Source: Yinghuangia sp051388915 | Lineage (GTDB): Bacteria > Actinomycetota > Actinomycetes > Streptomycetales > Streptomycetaceae | Assembly (NCBI RefSeq): GCF_051388915.1 | Contig: NZ_JBPKBH010000019.1 | Span: forward strand, 1 to 64,000 | Reading direction: 5' to 3' | Length of the DNA stretch: 64,000 nt | In this document: positions 8,349 to 17,855 of the stretch, piece after piece | Layout: each line of letters opens with the position of its first letter | Numbering within the stretch: position 1 is the stretch's first letter | The notes under the pieces: model-generated | What the model was told of the DNA's origin: nothing | What the model saw: only the letters and a program-made list of their open reading frames with translations | Databases searched by the model: none | Made by a program: the position numbers and the translations under genes

Positions 8349-9224
8349 GTGACAACCGAACCGCACCGGCTCGTCGAAGCGCACTCCTGCCCGATGTCCA
8401 CCTGCCGGGCCCCGGCCGGCTCCCCGTGCCGGACCACTGCGGGCAAGGTCGCGCTCAAGTACCACACCGCGCGCTTCCAGCTCGTCCCGGCGCTGCGCGC
8501 CGAACTCCACGTCGCCACCCCGGCCGTACGCCACCCCGGATCAGCGTGGGCCGCGCTGCCCGCCGCATCGCCCGCGGCCGTGCCCGTACCGATGGAGGTC
8601 CGCCTCGGCTACGCCCGCGTCTCGACCCGCACCCAGGAGATCCAGTCGCAGCTCGACGCCCTCGAAGCCGCCGGGGTGCACCGCCTGTTCTCCGAACGCG
8701 TCAGCACCCGCGTCCGCGAACGGCCGGAGATGAAGGCGACCCTGGCCGCCGCCCGCGAGTATCGAGCCCTCGGGGCGAGGGTCACCCTGGTCGTGCACGA
8801 GATGAAGCGACTCGGCCGCGGCGCACTGGAACTGCTGAAGGTCGCCGAGGAACTGCGTGACGCGGAGATCGAGCTGGAGTTTCTGACCGGCCCGCTGGCC
8901 GGCCGGCACGACCCGGCCGGACACGGCGCCGCCCTGTTCGCCTTCTTCGCCGCCATGGCCGAGTCCGAACGCGACTACATCCGAGACAAGACCCTCGAAG
9001 GCCAGGAGACCGCCCGCGCCAAGGGCAAGGTGATCGGCGGCGTCAAAGTCTCCGACGGCGACATGCTCGCCACCGCGGTGCGCCTGCGCGACGAAGAGAG
9101 CCTCTCCCTTCGCGAGATCGCCGCCCGACTGGTCATCCGCACGGGCAAGAAACGCGGTGAACACCCGTCCGCCGCAACCGTCATGCGCATGCTCCGCGAA
9201 CACGACGCACAGGCCGCACGCTGA
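8349..9224 (+). CDS. Serine recombinase (resolvase family) with N-terminal zinc finger
   Basis: This 291-residue protein is a site-specific serine recombinase. Residues 14-42 form a predicted zinc-binding unit (C-P-M-S-T-C ... P-C-R-T-x-x-G-K ... Y-H-T-A-R-F), a fusion common in Streptomyces recombinases. The resolvase catalytic domain follows, with GYARVSTRTQEIQSQLDAL (the serine nucleophile is in ARVST), then EMKRLGR and the long E helix (MAESERDYIRDKT). A C-terminal helix-turn-helix (SLSLREIAARLV...PSAATVMRML) would read the site. It lies directly upstream of a truncated helicase gene. A 6-bp inverted repeat follows the stop codon. Confidence 0.85.
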   Translation: MTTEPHRLVEAHSCPMSTCRAPAGSPCRTTAGKVALKYHTARFQLVPALRAELHVATPAVRHPGSAWAALPAASPAAVPVPMEVRLGYARVSTRTQEIQSQLDALEAAGVHRLFSERVSTRVRERPEMKATLAAAREYRALGARVTLVVHEMKRLGRGALELLKVAEELRDAEIELEFLTGPLAGRHDPAGHGAALFAFFAAMAESERDYIRDKTLEGQETARAKGKVIGGVKVSDGDMLATAVRLRDEESLSLREIAARLVIRTGKKRGEHPSAATVMRMLREHDAQAAR

Positions 9225-9243
9225 GTGTCAACTCATGTGACAC
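9225..9243. repeat. Inverted repeat GTGTCA-n7-TGACAC after the recombinase gene
   Basis: GTGTCA at 9225-9230 and TGACAC at 9238-9243 form a perfect 6-bp dyad immediately after the recombinase stop. It could be a weak hairpin or a protein binding or crossover site. Confidence 0.45.
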
Positions 9244-9447
9244 CAAACTGCAGTCTCTGGTCCGTTCCTACTCGACCCCCGAGAAGCACACGCGCAGGAT
9301 CACGGCCGGGGTCGGCCCGTCGGGCACCCGTTGGTGATCTTGCTCAAAAAACGACCGATTCCGAACGCCCGCGCCGTACAACCCAAACTGACGAACAGTC
9401 AGCGATGACGGCCCCTTTCCTGCGTATTCGGGTGCCACCCCTACTAC

Positions 9448-11343
9448 ATGAAACTGTGGGCGATGGGCAGCCCCGTGCTGCCGGCGGACTTCGTGCTCCT
9501 GGACGAGGCCCAGGACACCAATCCAGTCTTGGAGGAGGTGTTCCTGGCCCAGGACGCGCAGCGCGTGTGCGTGGGTGACCCCGCCCAGCAGATCTACGGC
9601 TGGCGCAACGCGCGGGACGTGATGACCGGCTTCCCGGCCGAACACCTGCGCCTGACCCAGTCGTTCCGGTTCGGTCCGGGGATCGCCGAGGTGGCCAACC
9701 GCTGGCTGCGGCACGCCGACTCGGAAATGCAGATCACCGGCCGCGGCCCCGCCTCCCGCATCGGCGCGTCCCCGCAGCCCGACGCCGTGCTGTGCCGGGG
9801 CAACGCGGACGCCATGCAGGAGGTCTTCACGCTCCTGGACGAAGGCGTGCCGGTGGCACTGGCCGGCGGCGGCGCCGCACTGCAGCGCATCGCGCAGGCC
9901 GCCAAGGAACTCAAGGCCGGCAAGCAGACCAGCCACCCGGAGCTGTTCTTGTTCCGGACCTGGGCCGAAGTCCAGGACTACGTGGAGCACGACACGGCGG
10001 GCCAGGACCTGAGGGCCATCGTGAAACTCGTCGACGAACACGGCCCCGACCAGATCATGCACGCCGTGGACCGGCTGTGCGGCGAGGCCACGGCAAAGGT
10101 CGTCGTCTCCACCGCGCACAAGGCCAAGGGCCGCGAGTGGGACCAAGTCCGCATCGGCGACGGCTTCGAGGCCCCGTCCGTGGACGACGAAGGCCGGCAG
10201 CGCGGACTCAACCCGGCCGAGGCCCGGCTCATCTACGTCGCCGTCACCCGCGCCCGCACCGTGTTGGACCCGACCGGCGTCGCCTGGATCGACGGCTACG
10301 AGGCCGCGATGACGCGAGCGGGCCAGGACGGAACCGCGGCCGGACACCCGATGATCGAACTGAGCCTGACCAGCCAACTCAAGTACGACTCCTCGCCCGT
10401 GTCACAGTTCATGGCCTCAACGCTCCCGCGCAGCGCCCGCCTGATCGCGGACTACCAGTCCCGCATCACCGGGCTCCCGCACCCCATCCAGCCGATCGAC
10501 GTCCGATACCCGGACTGGTCGGCGCTCGGCCACGCCATCGACTACCGGCTGCGTCTGGGCCTCGGCAGCCGCCTTGGTCCGGCCGTTGCCCTCGGCGTCA
10601 TGGCCGTGAGGGGTGCCGCGCCGTTCCAGGGCGCACCGCCCCTGGCGACCAGGAAGGCGCTGCACACGGCAGGCACCCGGCTCCTTGCCGCCATCCACGG
10701 CTACCTCGACAGTCCCGGTCACCTGGACGAAGACGCAGTCATCCGGCTCTGCTTCGTCGCTGCGTACTTCGAAGACATTGCCCGCAGCGGTGCCCTGCGC
10801 CGCTTCAGCCTGCTCGCCAAGGCCACCCCCGACACCCAGTTGGAAGACCTCACCGCCGCCGTGCCCGGGTACGTCCTCGACGACATCGCGGCCCAGATGC
10901 GGCTCGCCGACGCCCCGTTCCGGCCGTTCCGCGGCCTGCCGCCTCAGGCCAGGGTGTGCGGGCCGGTGTTCGCCGGAAGCGGCGACCTCGGCGGCGCCGA
11001 CGCCGACTTCATCCTCGACGGCCTGCTGCTCGACTGCAAAGCCACCAAAGATCCCCGGCGGTTGGGCCGCGAGGAGATCTACCAGCTCGCCGGCTACCTG
11101 CTGTTGGACTACGACGACCAGTACCGGATCGACCGGGTGGGCTTGTACCTGTCCCGCCAAGGCGGCCTGATCACCTGGGACGTACCGGAGTTCCTGCACC
11201 GCCTCGGGGCCGCCGCCCCGCTCCCCGCGCTGCGCGTGGGCTTGCGCGGACACCTTCGCGGCGCAGTGCAAACGCCCAGCCGGAGCCGCCACATCCCACG
11301 GCAGACCGACGCAGGCGTGTCGGACACAATCCGCAGAGAGTGA
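9448..11343 (+). pseudogene. UvrD-like helicase/nuclease fusion lacking its N-terminal Walker A region
   Basis: The 631 residues contain the rear half of a superfamily-1 helicase. They include motif II (FVLLDEAQDTN), a Q-motif-III-like GDPAQQIYGWRNA, a motif V-like STAHKAKGREW and motif VI (YVAVTRAR). After residue 500 there is a PD-(D/E)xK-type nuclease signature (GADADFILDG-LLLDCKATKD, then EIYQLAGYLLLDY). The first readable residues are MKLWAMGSP, which in intact relatives lie well inside the protein. The Walker A loop (motif I) and about 200 residues are missing, and the upstream 200 bp do not encode them. It is therefore a 5'-truncated, probably inactive copy. The break is near 9435, next to the serine recombinase. 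Confidence 0.7.
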
Positions 11344-11451
11344 CCCGGCGTAACGCCCACAGGCGTCCGCGATCTCAGCCGTGCGGCGCCTCAAAGGGAG
11401 TGGTCCTGCTCTATCGCCGAATGTTCTGCTCCCCGTCACAGCCGCGCCCTC

Positions 11452-12471
11452 CTACGGCTCGTCGAGCATGCGGCCGTGGATGGCACCAAGGATTGGGTCG
11501 ACCCCGAATCGGATGTGCTTCTTGAGTTGTCCGTCGGGCGAGACGTCGAACGGGGCTTCACCTGGGTGGTAGGTGGCCAAGAGATTGACCGCGAGCGCGA
11601 TGTTGGTCCCGTCCGGGGTGTGCCCAGACCGCATGCGAAGTGAGCCTCGAACGAAGCTGAGGAGCGCGTCCTTGGCATGCGGCCGAGCCCAGAGTGCGCG
11701 CGCCGCCGCTGCAACAACCGCTGGAGAGAGAGTCTTCTGCTGGTCGTATAGCGTATGGCACGCGGTACACAGCACGGTGATGTTGGTGATCTGGTGGAAT
11801 TCCAGCTTCACGAGGTCGGCCTGCCAATGCCCGGGCCAGCCTTGGTCGATGACGCGCTTGACGGTGGTCGGTGCGTCGACGAGGTGCGCATATTCGAGGG
11901 GCATCCAGTCGGGTCGGCGGAGGCCGGACGCCGCAGCGCGCGTCCGCGCTTCGCGGTGGAATTCAACGATGTCGGTGAGCAACCGACATTCGGCAGAGCC
12001 CCTCAACGCATGCGATTCAGGGTCGATCCAGACCATGGCACAGCCCTCGACCGACAGCGCCTTCATGAGGGTCAGTGTCGGGCCGGGCAAGTCCGGGGGC
12101 CGGCCTTCGGGCGGCGTCACGCTGGCTCGGACCAGGAGTTCGCTGTTCGCCGGGACCGAACACACGGCGCTGCCCAAGTCTGTGGCCTGCGGTGAGCGGC
12201 GCCCAGGGGCGTTCTGCAGGATGCGGACCGCCCGGATCGTGGCGCGGGGAAAGAGGGACTGCGCGGCCTCGCGGTCCACCCGGCCGTCGCGGATTAGTCT
12301 CTCGACGGCGAAGGGGCCTGCGGCGTCGGCGGTGGTGAGTGCGGTGCCGTCCGCGCGTCGCCCGAACGCGAACACCCGCACGGCGGTTTTGTCTCCGTTG
12401 TCGGCGGGCTGGGTGTGTACGGTGACGACTGCGCCAGGTGAGACCGTTGATGAATCAACGTCGCGGGTCAT
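11452..12471 (-). CDS. HNH-type nuclease domain protein
   Basis: This 339-residue protein starts at ATG 12471, behind AGGAGG. The C-terminal half has an HNH-like arrangement: ECRLL, then YAHLV (first His), then TNITVLCTACHTLYD (Asn, CxxC and the last His). A likely zinc site and nuclease core are therefore present. The N-terminal half contains a beta-rich segment of unknown role with two Cys. The gene is convergent with the truncated helicase, and its start overlaps the end of a small membrane-protein gene. The substrate is unknown, though HNH proteins in accessory regions usually cut DNA. Confidence 0.6.
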   Translation of the reverse strand: MTRDVDSSTVSPGAVVTVHTQPADNGDKTAVRVFAFGRRADGTALTTADAAGPFAVERLIRDGRVDREAAQSLFPRATIRAVRILQNAPGRRSPQATDLGSAVCSVPANSELLVRASVTPPEGRPPDLPGPTLTLMKALSVEGCAMVWIDPESHALRGSAECRLLTDIVEFHREARTRAAASGLRRPDWMPLEYAHLVDAPTTVKRVIDQGWPGHWQADLVKLEFHQITNITVLCTACHTLYDQQKTLSPAVVAAAARALWARPHAKDALLSFVRGSLRMRSGHTPDGTNIALAVNLLATYHPGEAPFDVSPDGQLKKHIRFGVDPILGAIHGRMLDEP

Positions 12472-12721
12472 GGCTGCCTCCTGTTTGGAGCGAGGCTGCG
12501 GGGCCAGGTGGCTGGCGTCGATCTCGGCTGCCGTCAAGCAGCACCAGGATGTGTGCGCCGTATGCCTCAAGAAGGCGGATGGCCCGGTCCGGACCACCTG
12601 GCCAGAACGGGAGCACGAGCAATGCGGGCGCGAGTGCGACAGTGACCAGCGCCGTGAGAGGCACGAACAAGACTAGGACCAGTACGCGTTGGCCCAGGCG
12701 CGGGATCGGCAAGGACGGCAT
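12455..12721 (-). CDS. Small membrane protein overlapping the HNH gene
   Basis: This 88-residue reading frame has a hydrophobic N-terminus (VLVLVLFVPLTALVTVALAPALLVLPF), long enough for one or two membrane helices, followed by a short amphipathic part and a charged tail. Its stop lies 17 bp inside the HNH gene, so the two would be coupled. No clear ribosome binding site precedes ATG 12721. It resembles small hypothetical Streptomyces membrane proteins, but I cannot name a family. Confidence 0.4.
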   Translation of the reverse strand: MPSLPIPRLGQRVLVLVLFVPLTALVTVALAPALLVLPFWPGGPDRAIRLLEAYGAHILVLLDGSRDRRQPPGPAASLQTGGSHDPRR

Positions 12722-13020
12722 GGCGATTACCGATCAGTGCGGGCGCAGTCGGGACCGCTACGCGAGCGGCCTGTTCCCGTGTTGGGCGGATACATCAGCA
12801 CCTTCGTAGGTGTGGGCGCCCGCGAGGGCGCGTACCGGGCCGGCGCGCCGTGATCCGTGAGAGGGAATCCGGGTGTCCGGTCGATTCGTGAGCGCGATAA
12901 ACCCATCAGGGCTGTGTCGACCAGAAGGGCGCCTGGCGCTTCAGCGTGACTTCACCATCTCGGCTGTGCGCCCTGGCTTTCGCGCGACGCGGTCTGCGGC
13001 GGGACCGCCGACGCGTACGC

Positions 13021-14016
13021 TCAATGGTCCGCGTGGCCAACCTCCGTCTCTCCCTTCCCGGGCACGTATCGAGGATCCGCCAGCAGATCGATGTCGGTCA
13101 GCGGTGCGAGCTGGGTGGAGGCCCGAAACGAACCGATGGAGACGCCGTGGGAGATCATGCGGGTCGTTTGCAGAACTCGGAGGCGATCCTCAGCGAACTG
13201 CCTAGCTGCCTCTGCCTCGCGATACAGGCGGAACGCGTCCGCAGGGGCTCCGCTTTCCTCACGCAGCGATGCAAGCAGACTCAGCGCGCTCAGGTCCCCG
13301 GCATCTGCTGCGGCGCGCGCCAAGCGTTCCGCGCCATCTAGGTCGCCAGCTTCGGACCGAAGACGGGCGAGTCGGCGGAGCGCGTCCGTGTCCCCCACGT
13401 CAGCCGCAGCAAGGTAGAGGCGCTCGGCGTCTGCGAAGTCGCCAGCCGTCGTGCGGAGCGACGCCAACTCTCGTAGCGCATCGGCGACGGGCTCCGCAGG
13501 GGCCGGGCGGTGCACGGCGTACCAGTCGAGAAACGCCGCCGTGTCGCCGCCGAAGTCGCGGCCGATGGCGTCGAAGAGCGCGCGGTGATCGTGCCCGGCC
13601 GCGTACCTTCCGGCGACAGTCTCACCGCACCCGCAGCCGCATGCCTGGAGCGGGTCGTCGAAGTAGGCGACCGGATTTCGGCTGCCCGTCGGCACAGGAT
13701 CCGGTCCGCCGACCAACTGCGCGGCGACTGGGTGCTCGGCTGGCAGAGGGTCTCCCGCGAAGGCCCGCCGTCCATCGCGCTCGGCCCACCCGGTAATCCT
13801 GATGGTCTGGAGGATCCTGCCTCCGCCGACGACGACCGCAAAGCGTTCACGTTCGGCCTTGGGGCCAACTGCCCACCAGGCGCGCGCGGCCAGGGTCGTC
13901 TGCCGTTCGGACATGCCCTGGTCCCAGCCGATGAACTCACGGCCCTCGGTGAACGGATGGGGTTCTTCATCGCCGACGACGTAGCGGCGACCGGCAGCAA
14001 GTCGGACACGGAGCAC
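13021..14016 (-). CDS. Hypothetical protein with CxCGC motif and C-terminal TPR/Sel1-like repeats
   Basis: This 331-residue protein starts with GTG at 14016, behind GAAGGAGA. Residues 1-100 form a beta-rich domain that I do not recognise. Residues 113-160 contain NPVAYFDDPLQACGCGCGETVAGRYAAGHDHRALFDA, split here only by inspection into a possible Cys-rich knuckle and a His cluster. From about residue 175 there are degenerate TPR-like helices (ADALRELASLRTTAGDFADA, then DTDALRRLARLRSEAGDLDGA, then DLSALSLLASLREESG). The repeats suggest protein binding. It is monocistronic and its role is unknown. Confidence 0.6.
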   Translation of the reverse strand: MLRVRLAAGRRYVVGDEEPHPFTEGREFIGWDQGMSERQTTLAARAWWAVGPKAERERFAVVVGGGRILQTIRITGWAERDGRRAFAGDPLPAEHPVAAQLVGGPDPVPTGSRNPVAYFDDPLQACGCGCGETVAGRYAAGHDHRALFDAIGRDFGGDTAAFLDWYAVHRPAPAEPVADALRELASLRTTAGDFADAERLYLAAADVGDTDALRRLARLRSEAGDLDGAERLARAAADAGDLSALSLLASLREESGAPADAFRLYREAEAARQFAEDRLRVLQTTRMISHGVSIGSFRASTQLAPLTDIDLLADPRYVPGKGETEVGHADH

Positions 14017-14206
14017 TAACAGGTCTCCTTCGCGGAGGCAGGGCTCGCTGGGAGTGGATCCAGAAGGACAGTGTCACATAACTATCTATAGAGTCCAGCA
14101 AGTTATCGACTTTGAGCACATGATCTCCCTTGAAAGGCATATCCTCGGATCGAGCTTGCTTCACACAAACCTGCCTGACATGACTCCGAGTTCGAGGAGC
14201 ATCTGG

Positions 14207-14461
14207 ATGACGTCCCAACTCCTGGCGCTCGGCGCTGCTGCACTGATTGCCGTCTGCCTACGTCGTTCCGGCGCGCGGAGCAGGCGGCTACGGCTTGTCC
14301 GGGCACTTCGCGAGTTGATCACACTGCGCATGGTGCTACGCGGCGCCCGGCCGTCTCAGCGAGGCAAACTGCTCGCTGCTTATCGCGCCTGGTGCGACGA
14401 GCAGACTCCCGCAGCGCCACCGACGGAGAAGAGCGTCCGACCCGGTGCGACACGCAGGTGA
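14207..14461 (+). CDS. Small basic membrane-anchored hypothetical protein
   Basis: I place the start at ATG 14207, because GAGGAG lies seven bases upstream; the reading frame itself is open from 14054. The 84-residue product begins with one membrane helix (LLALGAAALIAVCL). An Arg-rich amphipathic stretch (RRLRLVRALRELITLRMVLRG) and a polar tail follow. It is divergent from the TPR-like gene across about 190 bp. I do not recognise the family. Confidence 0.45.
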   Translation: MTSQLLALGAAALIAVCLRRSGARSRRLRLVRALRELITLRMVLRGARPSQRGKLLAAYRAWCDEQTPAAPPTEKSVRPGATRR

Positions 14462-14895
14462 CGGCATCCGCGTCACGAGGACGGCGCGGGAGGGAAGTTC
14501 ACCCTTCCCAGCGCCGGGGTATGCCCGCGCCATCCCTGATGGCGATGCGCAGCAGCGCCACAGCGCGCCCGACCTGTGCGAGCAGGTCGACGTCCGCGCT
14601 GCTTTCGCCGGGCCTCTTCGCGCACGCTCCGGCGAAACTCCGCCCTGTCTAGCCGCTATACGCCAGCATGTTCGCGGGTGGAGGCAACTCTCCTGACTTG
14701 TCGCCTCATCGCGCCGTAGGCCACCGACGCTCGCCGTCCTCGGGCACGAACAGCAGTGGCAAGTAACTCCAGCCCCACGCCTGCCGACACTCGCGAGACC
14801 TGTCTTCGCGGCGCGTGGAGGCGGTGCCATACACGGACGCGCCGGGCGCGCCCCAGGAAACGGGATTGGTCGGCTATAGCATCTATTGTCCAGAT
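14462..14895. other. Intergenic stretch without a supported gene
   Basis: Open frames exist on both strands here, but none has protein-like composition or a credible ribosome binding site. I see no RNA gene or repeat. It probably holds the promoter of the gene starting at 14896. Confidence 0.5.
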
Positions 14896-15498
14896 ATGGA
14901 AATTGCTGCGCTTGTCATCTCTGTGGTGGCATCGGCGTTCAGTGGATGGTCGTTGATCCATGTCAAAACACAGGCCGACGCCGCGTTACGCCAGGCGACA
15001 TCCGCCGAGCAGCAACTCGCGCTCGCGGAGACGGTTCGTAGGGAGCGGTCCGAGCCTTACGTGGTCGTCGACATCCGCCCTCGCACCGTCGGGTCGCAAC
15101 TATTGTGCCTAACCGTGACGAACACCGGGCCGACGGTCGCACGGGATGTCGCCATCGAGGTCGACCCGCCGCTCCGTAGCAGCCTCGGGCCGGATACGGA
15201 GGCAGTTCTCGCCCGCGCCGTGAGGCGCAGGATTCCATCGCTGCCGCCCGGACAGCAACGGAGCTGGTCCATGGACACCGGGCCCAGGCTCGCGGGCCAC
15301 CCCGATCTCCCGCGTGAATATACCTTCGTCGTGAACGCGACCGGGCCTTCCGGGCCGGTCGAACGCATGACTTACGTGGTGGATGTCGGTGTCATCGAGG
15401 AGACGGTCCTGAACCCTGAGACCGTAGAGGGGCAACTGAAGGCGCTCACAGCTCAGTTGAAAGAGTTGACGGAGGCCACCGCGAATGACCGTTCCTGA
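14896..15498 (+). CDS. Membrane-anchored hypothetical protein with coiled coil
   Basis: This 200-residue protein starts at ATG 14896, where the membrane helix begins (MEIAALVISVVASAFSGW). Next comes a heptad-like helix (ADAALRQATSAEQQLALAETVRRE), then a beta-rich domain beginning PYVVVDIRP. The C-terminus has a short amphipathic helix (LKALTAQLKELTEAT). This layout is common among unnamed Streptomyces membrane proteins. The beta domain would lie on the same side as the coiled coil, probably cytoplasmic. No family or function can be given. Confidence 0.6.
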   Translation: MEIAALVISVVASAFSGWSLIHVKTQADAALRQATSAEQQLALAETVRRERSEPYVVVDIRPRTVGSQLLCLTVTNTGPTVARDVAIEVDPPLRSSLGPDTEAVLARAVRRRIPSLPPGQQRSWSMDTGPRLAGHPDLPREYTFVVNATGPSGPVERMTYVVDVGVIEETVLNPETVEGQLKALTAQLKELTEATANDRS

Positions 15499-15661
15499 CC
15501 GCCGCGACGCCGCGCTGCCCTCGAGCTCTGTGTGATCGCGTGCCCCCGACGGCCTTACGAGGAACCCGCGCGCAGCAATGCTGCTTCGAGGAGGTCACGG
15601 CGGCGATCACGCCGATTCCGGAAATTGATTGCATGCAAGAACCTCGCGGCGGCCGCGAAGA

Positions 15662-16146
15662 TCACCCAGCAGACATGATCATGCGATGCCCGTGCTGCCG
15701 GACCGCGAGGGAAAGCGTGTGCCGGGCCTTGCCGATCGGCACACGCGAGCAGAGCATGACCAGGTCGGCGCCGTTCAACGCCCGGCGGGCCCGGTCCTCC
15801 AACTCCGACCGGTCCGTGGACCGGCCCACCCGGCAACGCCGGGCGTGTGGACGATCCGGCAGCTCTGCCAGTCGGTCGGATCGAGGTCCGTCGTCCAGTC
15901 GGAAGCGCCCCACGGGGAGATGGAACCGCTGTTGCCGTGGCTCATCGCCTCACGAAGGCTGCCCTTGCCGGCCCCGGTACGCCCGAAGAGCACGATGGCG
16001 ACGGCACCGAGATCGTCGCGCCGACTGCCAGCGATTTCGTCGAGCTGCCCAGCGACCTGCTCCGCCACCGCCGCAGCAGTGATGCGGCCACGTTCGTGGG
16101 GGCGTACGTAGCGCCCGCGGTATTTCCATGGGATGCCCCCGGGCAA
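15662..16146 (-). pseudogene. Frameshifted remnant of a GTPase-domain protein
   Basis: Two minus-strand frames together spell a GTPase fragment. One frame (16146 to about 15830) has the P-loop VLFGRTGAGKGS and the switch motif HTPGVAGW. The continuation (SELEDRARRALNGADLVMLCSRVPIG) lies in another frame that ends at 15662. In intact relatives these segments are one chain: a G1 loop, a DTPG box, then a helix and the ADxVLLC strand. The frame change is near 15830, and the C-terminal half (NKxD motif) is missing. It is therefore a decayed gene, not an active enzyme. Confidence 0.55.
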
Positions 16147-16309
16147 CCGAGATGATTGCGCCCGGCATCAGGACTGGCAGGGACTTTCGGCGTTGCGGAG
16201 ATCGCGCAGGATTGCGGCCCGTGGCCGGATCAACAGTGCCATGCCAGTTCAGCGTGCGCGCAGCCAAAGGTTACCGTTCCTTTGGCGTCCGCGCCCCAGC
16301 AGCGCGTCA

Positions 16310-16867
16310 TTACGTCAAGGTGTAGAGAAACTCCTTGCCGCCTCGCTCTGGGCCGGGTGCGCGCTCACGGCTCAGAGCTCCCGCTTGCACCAGGCGTTTG
16401 AGCCTGTTGTTCGCGTTGGTGACGGAGATGCCGAGCGCGTCGGCTAGTTCCTGAGCACGGAAGGCACGCAGCTGGCGCGCTTGGAAGTAGGTGTCGGGCA
16501 TGACGTTGGTGTCGCCAAGCAACGTGTGGTCTTCACCTTGCACGGCAAACTGCTTACGCCGTTCCAGGCAAACAGCGACGGACTCGCGGGTCTCCTCGTT
16601 CAACCCGATCAGCCGGACGCCACCTGCGTGCACGTCGCCCGCCGCGAGGGACACGTAGAGCTTGCCGAGGAACTCGTCCACGAAACTGTGGGTCATGGCC
16701 TCAGTACCGGCGAAGTCGATCTCCAGCACGTCCGCTGGGCTAGCAGATCTGAGCAGCGTCTCGAGCTCGCCGCGCTTCTGTGCTCCCGCAGCGCGGGTGG
16801 AGAGAAACGTACCTGGTTCGCTGACAGGGAAGGTGAGCACGCCCATATTCGCCTTCATTGAACGCAT
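16310..16867 (-). CDS. STAS-like (DUF4325) and winged-helix protein
   Basis: This 185-residue protein has an N-terminal STAS-like domain (VLEIDFAGTEAMTHSFVDEFLGKL), which fits DUF4325. Its C-terminus has a winged-helix segment (AQELADALGISVTNANNRLKRLVQAGAL). It begins 16 bp after the stop of the GHKL ATPase gene, so the two form an operon. STAS/GHKL pairs are the parts of anti-sigma switching modules, here with a DNA-binding domain fused to the STAS part. The operon is divergent from the CBASS genes and may sense stress or regulate them; this is inference from position. Confidence 0.65.
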   Translation of the reverse strand: MRSMKANMGVLTFPVSEPGTFLSTRAAGAQKRGELETLLRSASPADVLEIDFAGTEAMTHSFVDEFLGKLYVSLAAGDVHAGGVRLIGLNEETRESVAVCLERRKQFAVQGEDHTLLGDTNVMPDTYFQARQLRAFRAQELADALGISVTNANNRLKRLVQAGALSRERAPGPERGGKEFLYTLT

Positions 16868-16883
16868 TGAAGCATAGCCGAGG

Positions 16884-17732
16884 TCACCCGGGGAACGACA
16901 CTCTCAGCCAGGCCCACGTGCCCGTCACCCAGTCAGGGGTGCGCTGGTAGGCAGTGAAGGCGTGCTCCCGGTATTGGCTGGCCATCACCGCGCCGTTGCC
17001 ACTGCGCAAGATCAGGCTCGTGATCGCCGTTTCCTTCGAACCGCGCAAAACATCGGGGAGGCCGTTGCCCCGGTCCTCGCCCGTACCGCTGACGCGGGGG
17101 CTCAGCGCGCGCTCCAGCGCCTGAACAGTGTCAGCCAGGTCGGAGTGTTGTGGATTGCTGCGAAGGTGATCCAGCACTCCCACTCCGGTGTCGCAGACGG
17201 ACACCTCCAGCCGCCGCCGGCCAGTGGTCTTTCCGCTGTACGCCTGCGCGGCGATGAAGGCGCCCAGAGCACTCGCCCCGTGGCTCACCGCGTTGTCGAT
17301 GAGCTCGCCGAGGCCAGTGAATGCCTGCCTGCCGAAGCGTCTGCCGAGATGGGTGGTGGCGACGAAGCCGATCCGCTGATTCACCTCACCGACCGCTGCC
17401 GCGGACAAGCGGGTCACCTCCAGGAGGTTGGCGGAATGATCGTTCCGCACCTCCAGCGGCAGGGCGCCCTCGGCGTGGGCTCTCTCTGGCAGATGCTTCA
17501 ACAGGTCCATGCGCTGCAGGTACGAGGCCACGCCCCGACGCTCGGGCAAGAGGATGACGACGTCCTCTCCGCCCGCCGCGTGCGTGTGCGTCAGGGCAGC
17601 CACGGCGGCGAGGTCCAGGGGGCTTGCGAACTCCAGAAGGCGCGCGTCGATGACCAGTTCGGGGTGTGAGCGGTCCTGCAGGTGCAGGTTGCCACGCAGC
17701 AAGGGGTGACGGCCAGTCAGTGCGAGCAGCAC
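16884..17732 (-). CDS. STAS-like/GHKL ATPase protein (anti-sigma or sensor type)
   Basis: The C-terminal half is a GHKL ATPase domain. The N box is LGELIDNAVSHG, the G1 box is VCDTGVGV and the G2 box is EDRGNGLP. The N-terminal 90 residues look STAS-like (DARLLEFASPLDLAAV, then a VVILLPERRG strand). There is no histidine-phosphorylation site, so an RsbW-like or standalone ATPase role is more likely than a classic histidine kinase. The start is uncertain: I use GTG at 17732, since the frame stays open to 18254 but would then run under the CD-NTase gene. It probably forms a two-gene unit with the STAS/winged-helix gene downstream. Confidence 0.65.
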   Translation of the reverse strand: MLLALTGRHPLLRGNLHLQDRSHPELVIDARLLEFASPLDLAAVAALTHTHAAGGEDVVILLPERRGVASYLQRMDLLKHLPERAHAEGALPLEVRNDHSANLLEVTRLSAAAVGEVNQRIGFVATTHLGRRFGRQAFTGLGELIDNAVSHGASALGAFIAAQAYSGKTTGRRRLEVSVCDTGVGVLDHLRSNPQHSDLADTVQALERALSPRVSGTGEDRGNGLPDVLRGSKETAITSLILRSGNGAVMASQYREHAFTAYQRTPDWVTGTWAWLRVSFPG

Positions 17733-17855
17733 AACACAGCAGCATGCCAGGTTGGCGACCGCGATCTCACCCGTTCGGTCGTGTCGCGGCTGCTTGCGGT
17801 GCCCCCGTGCTACGGTTTCACGAACTTCAATGAAGATGATGTACGGGATGGTCCA

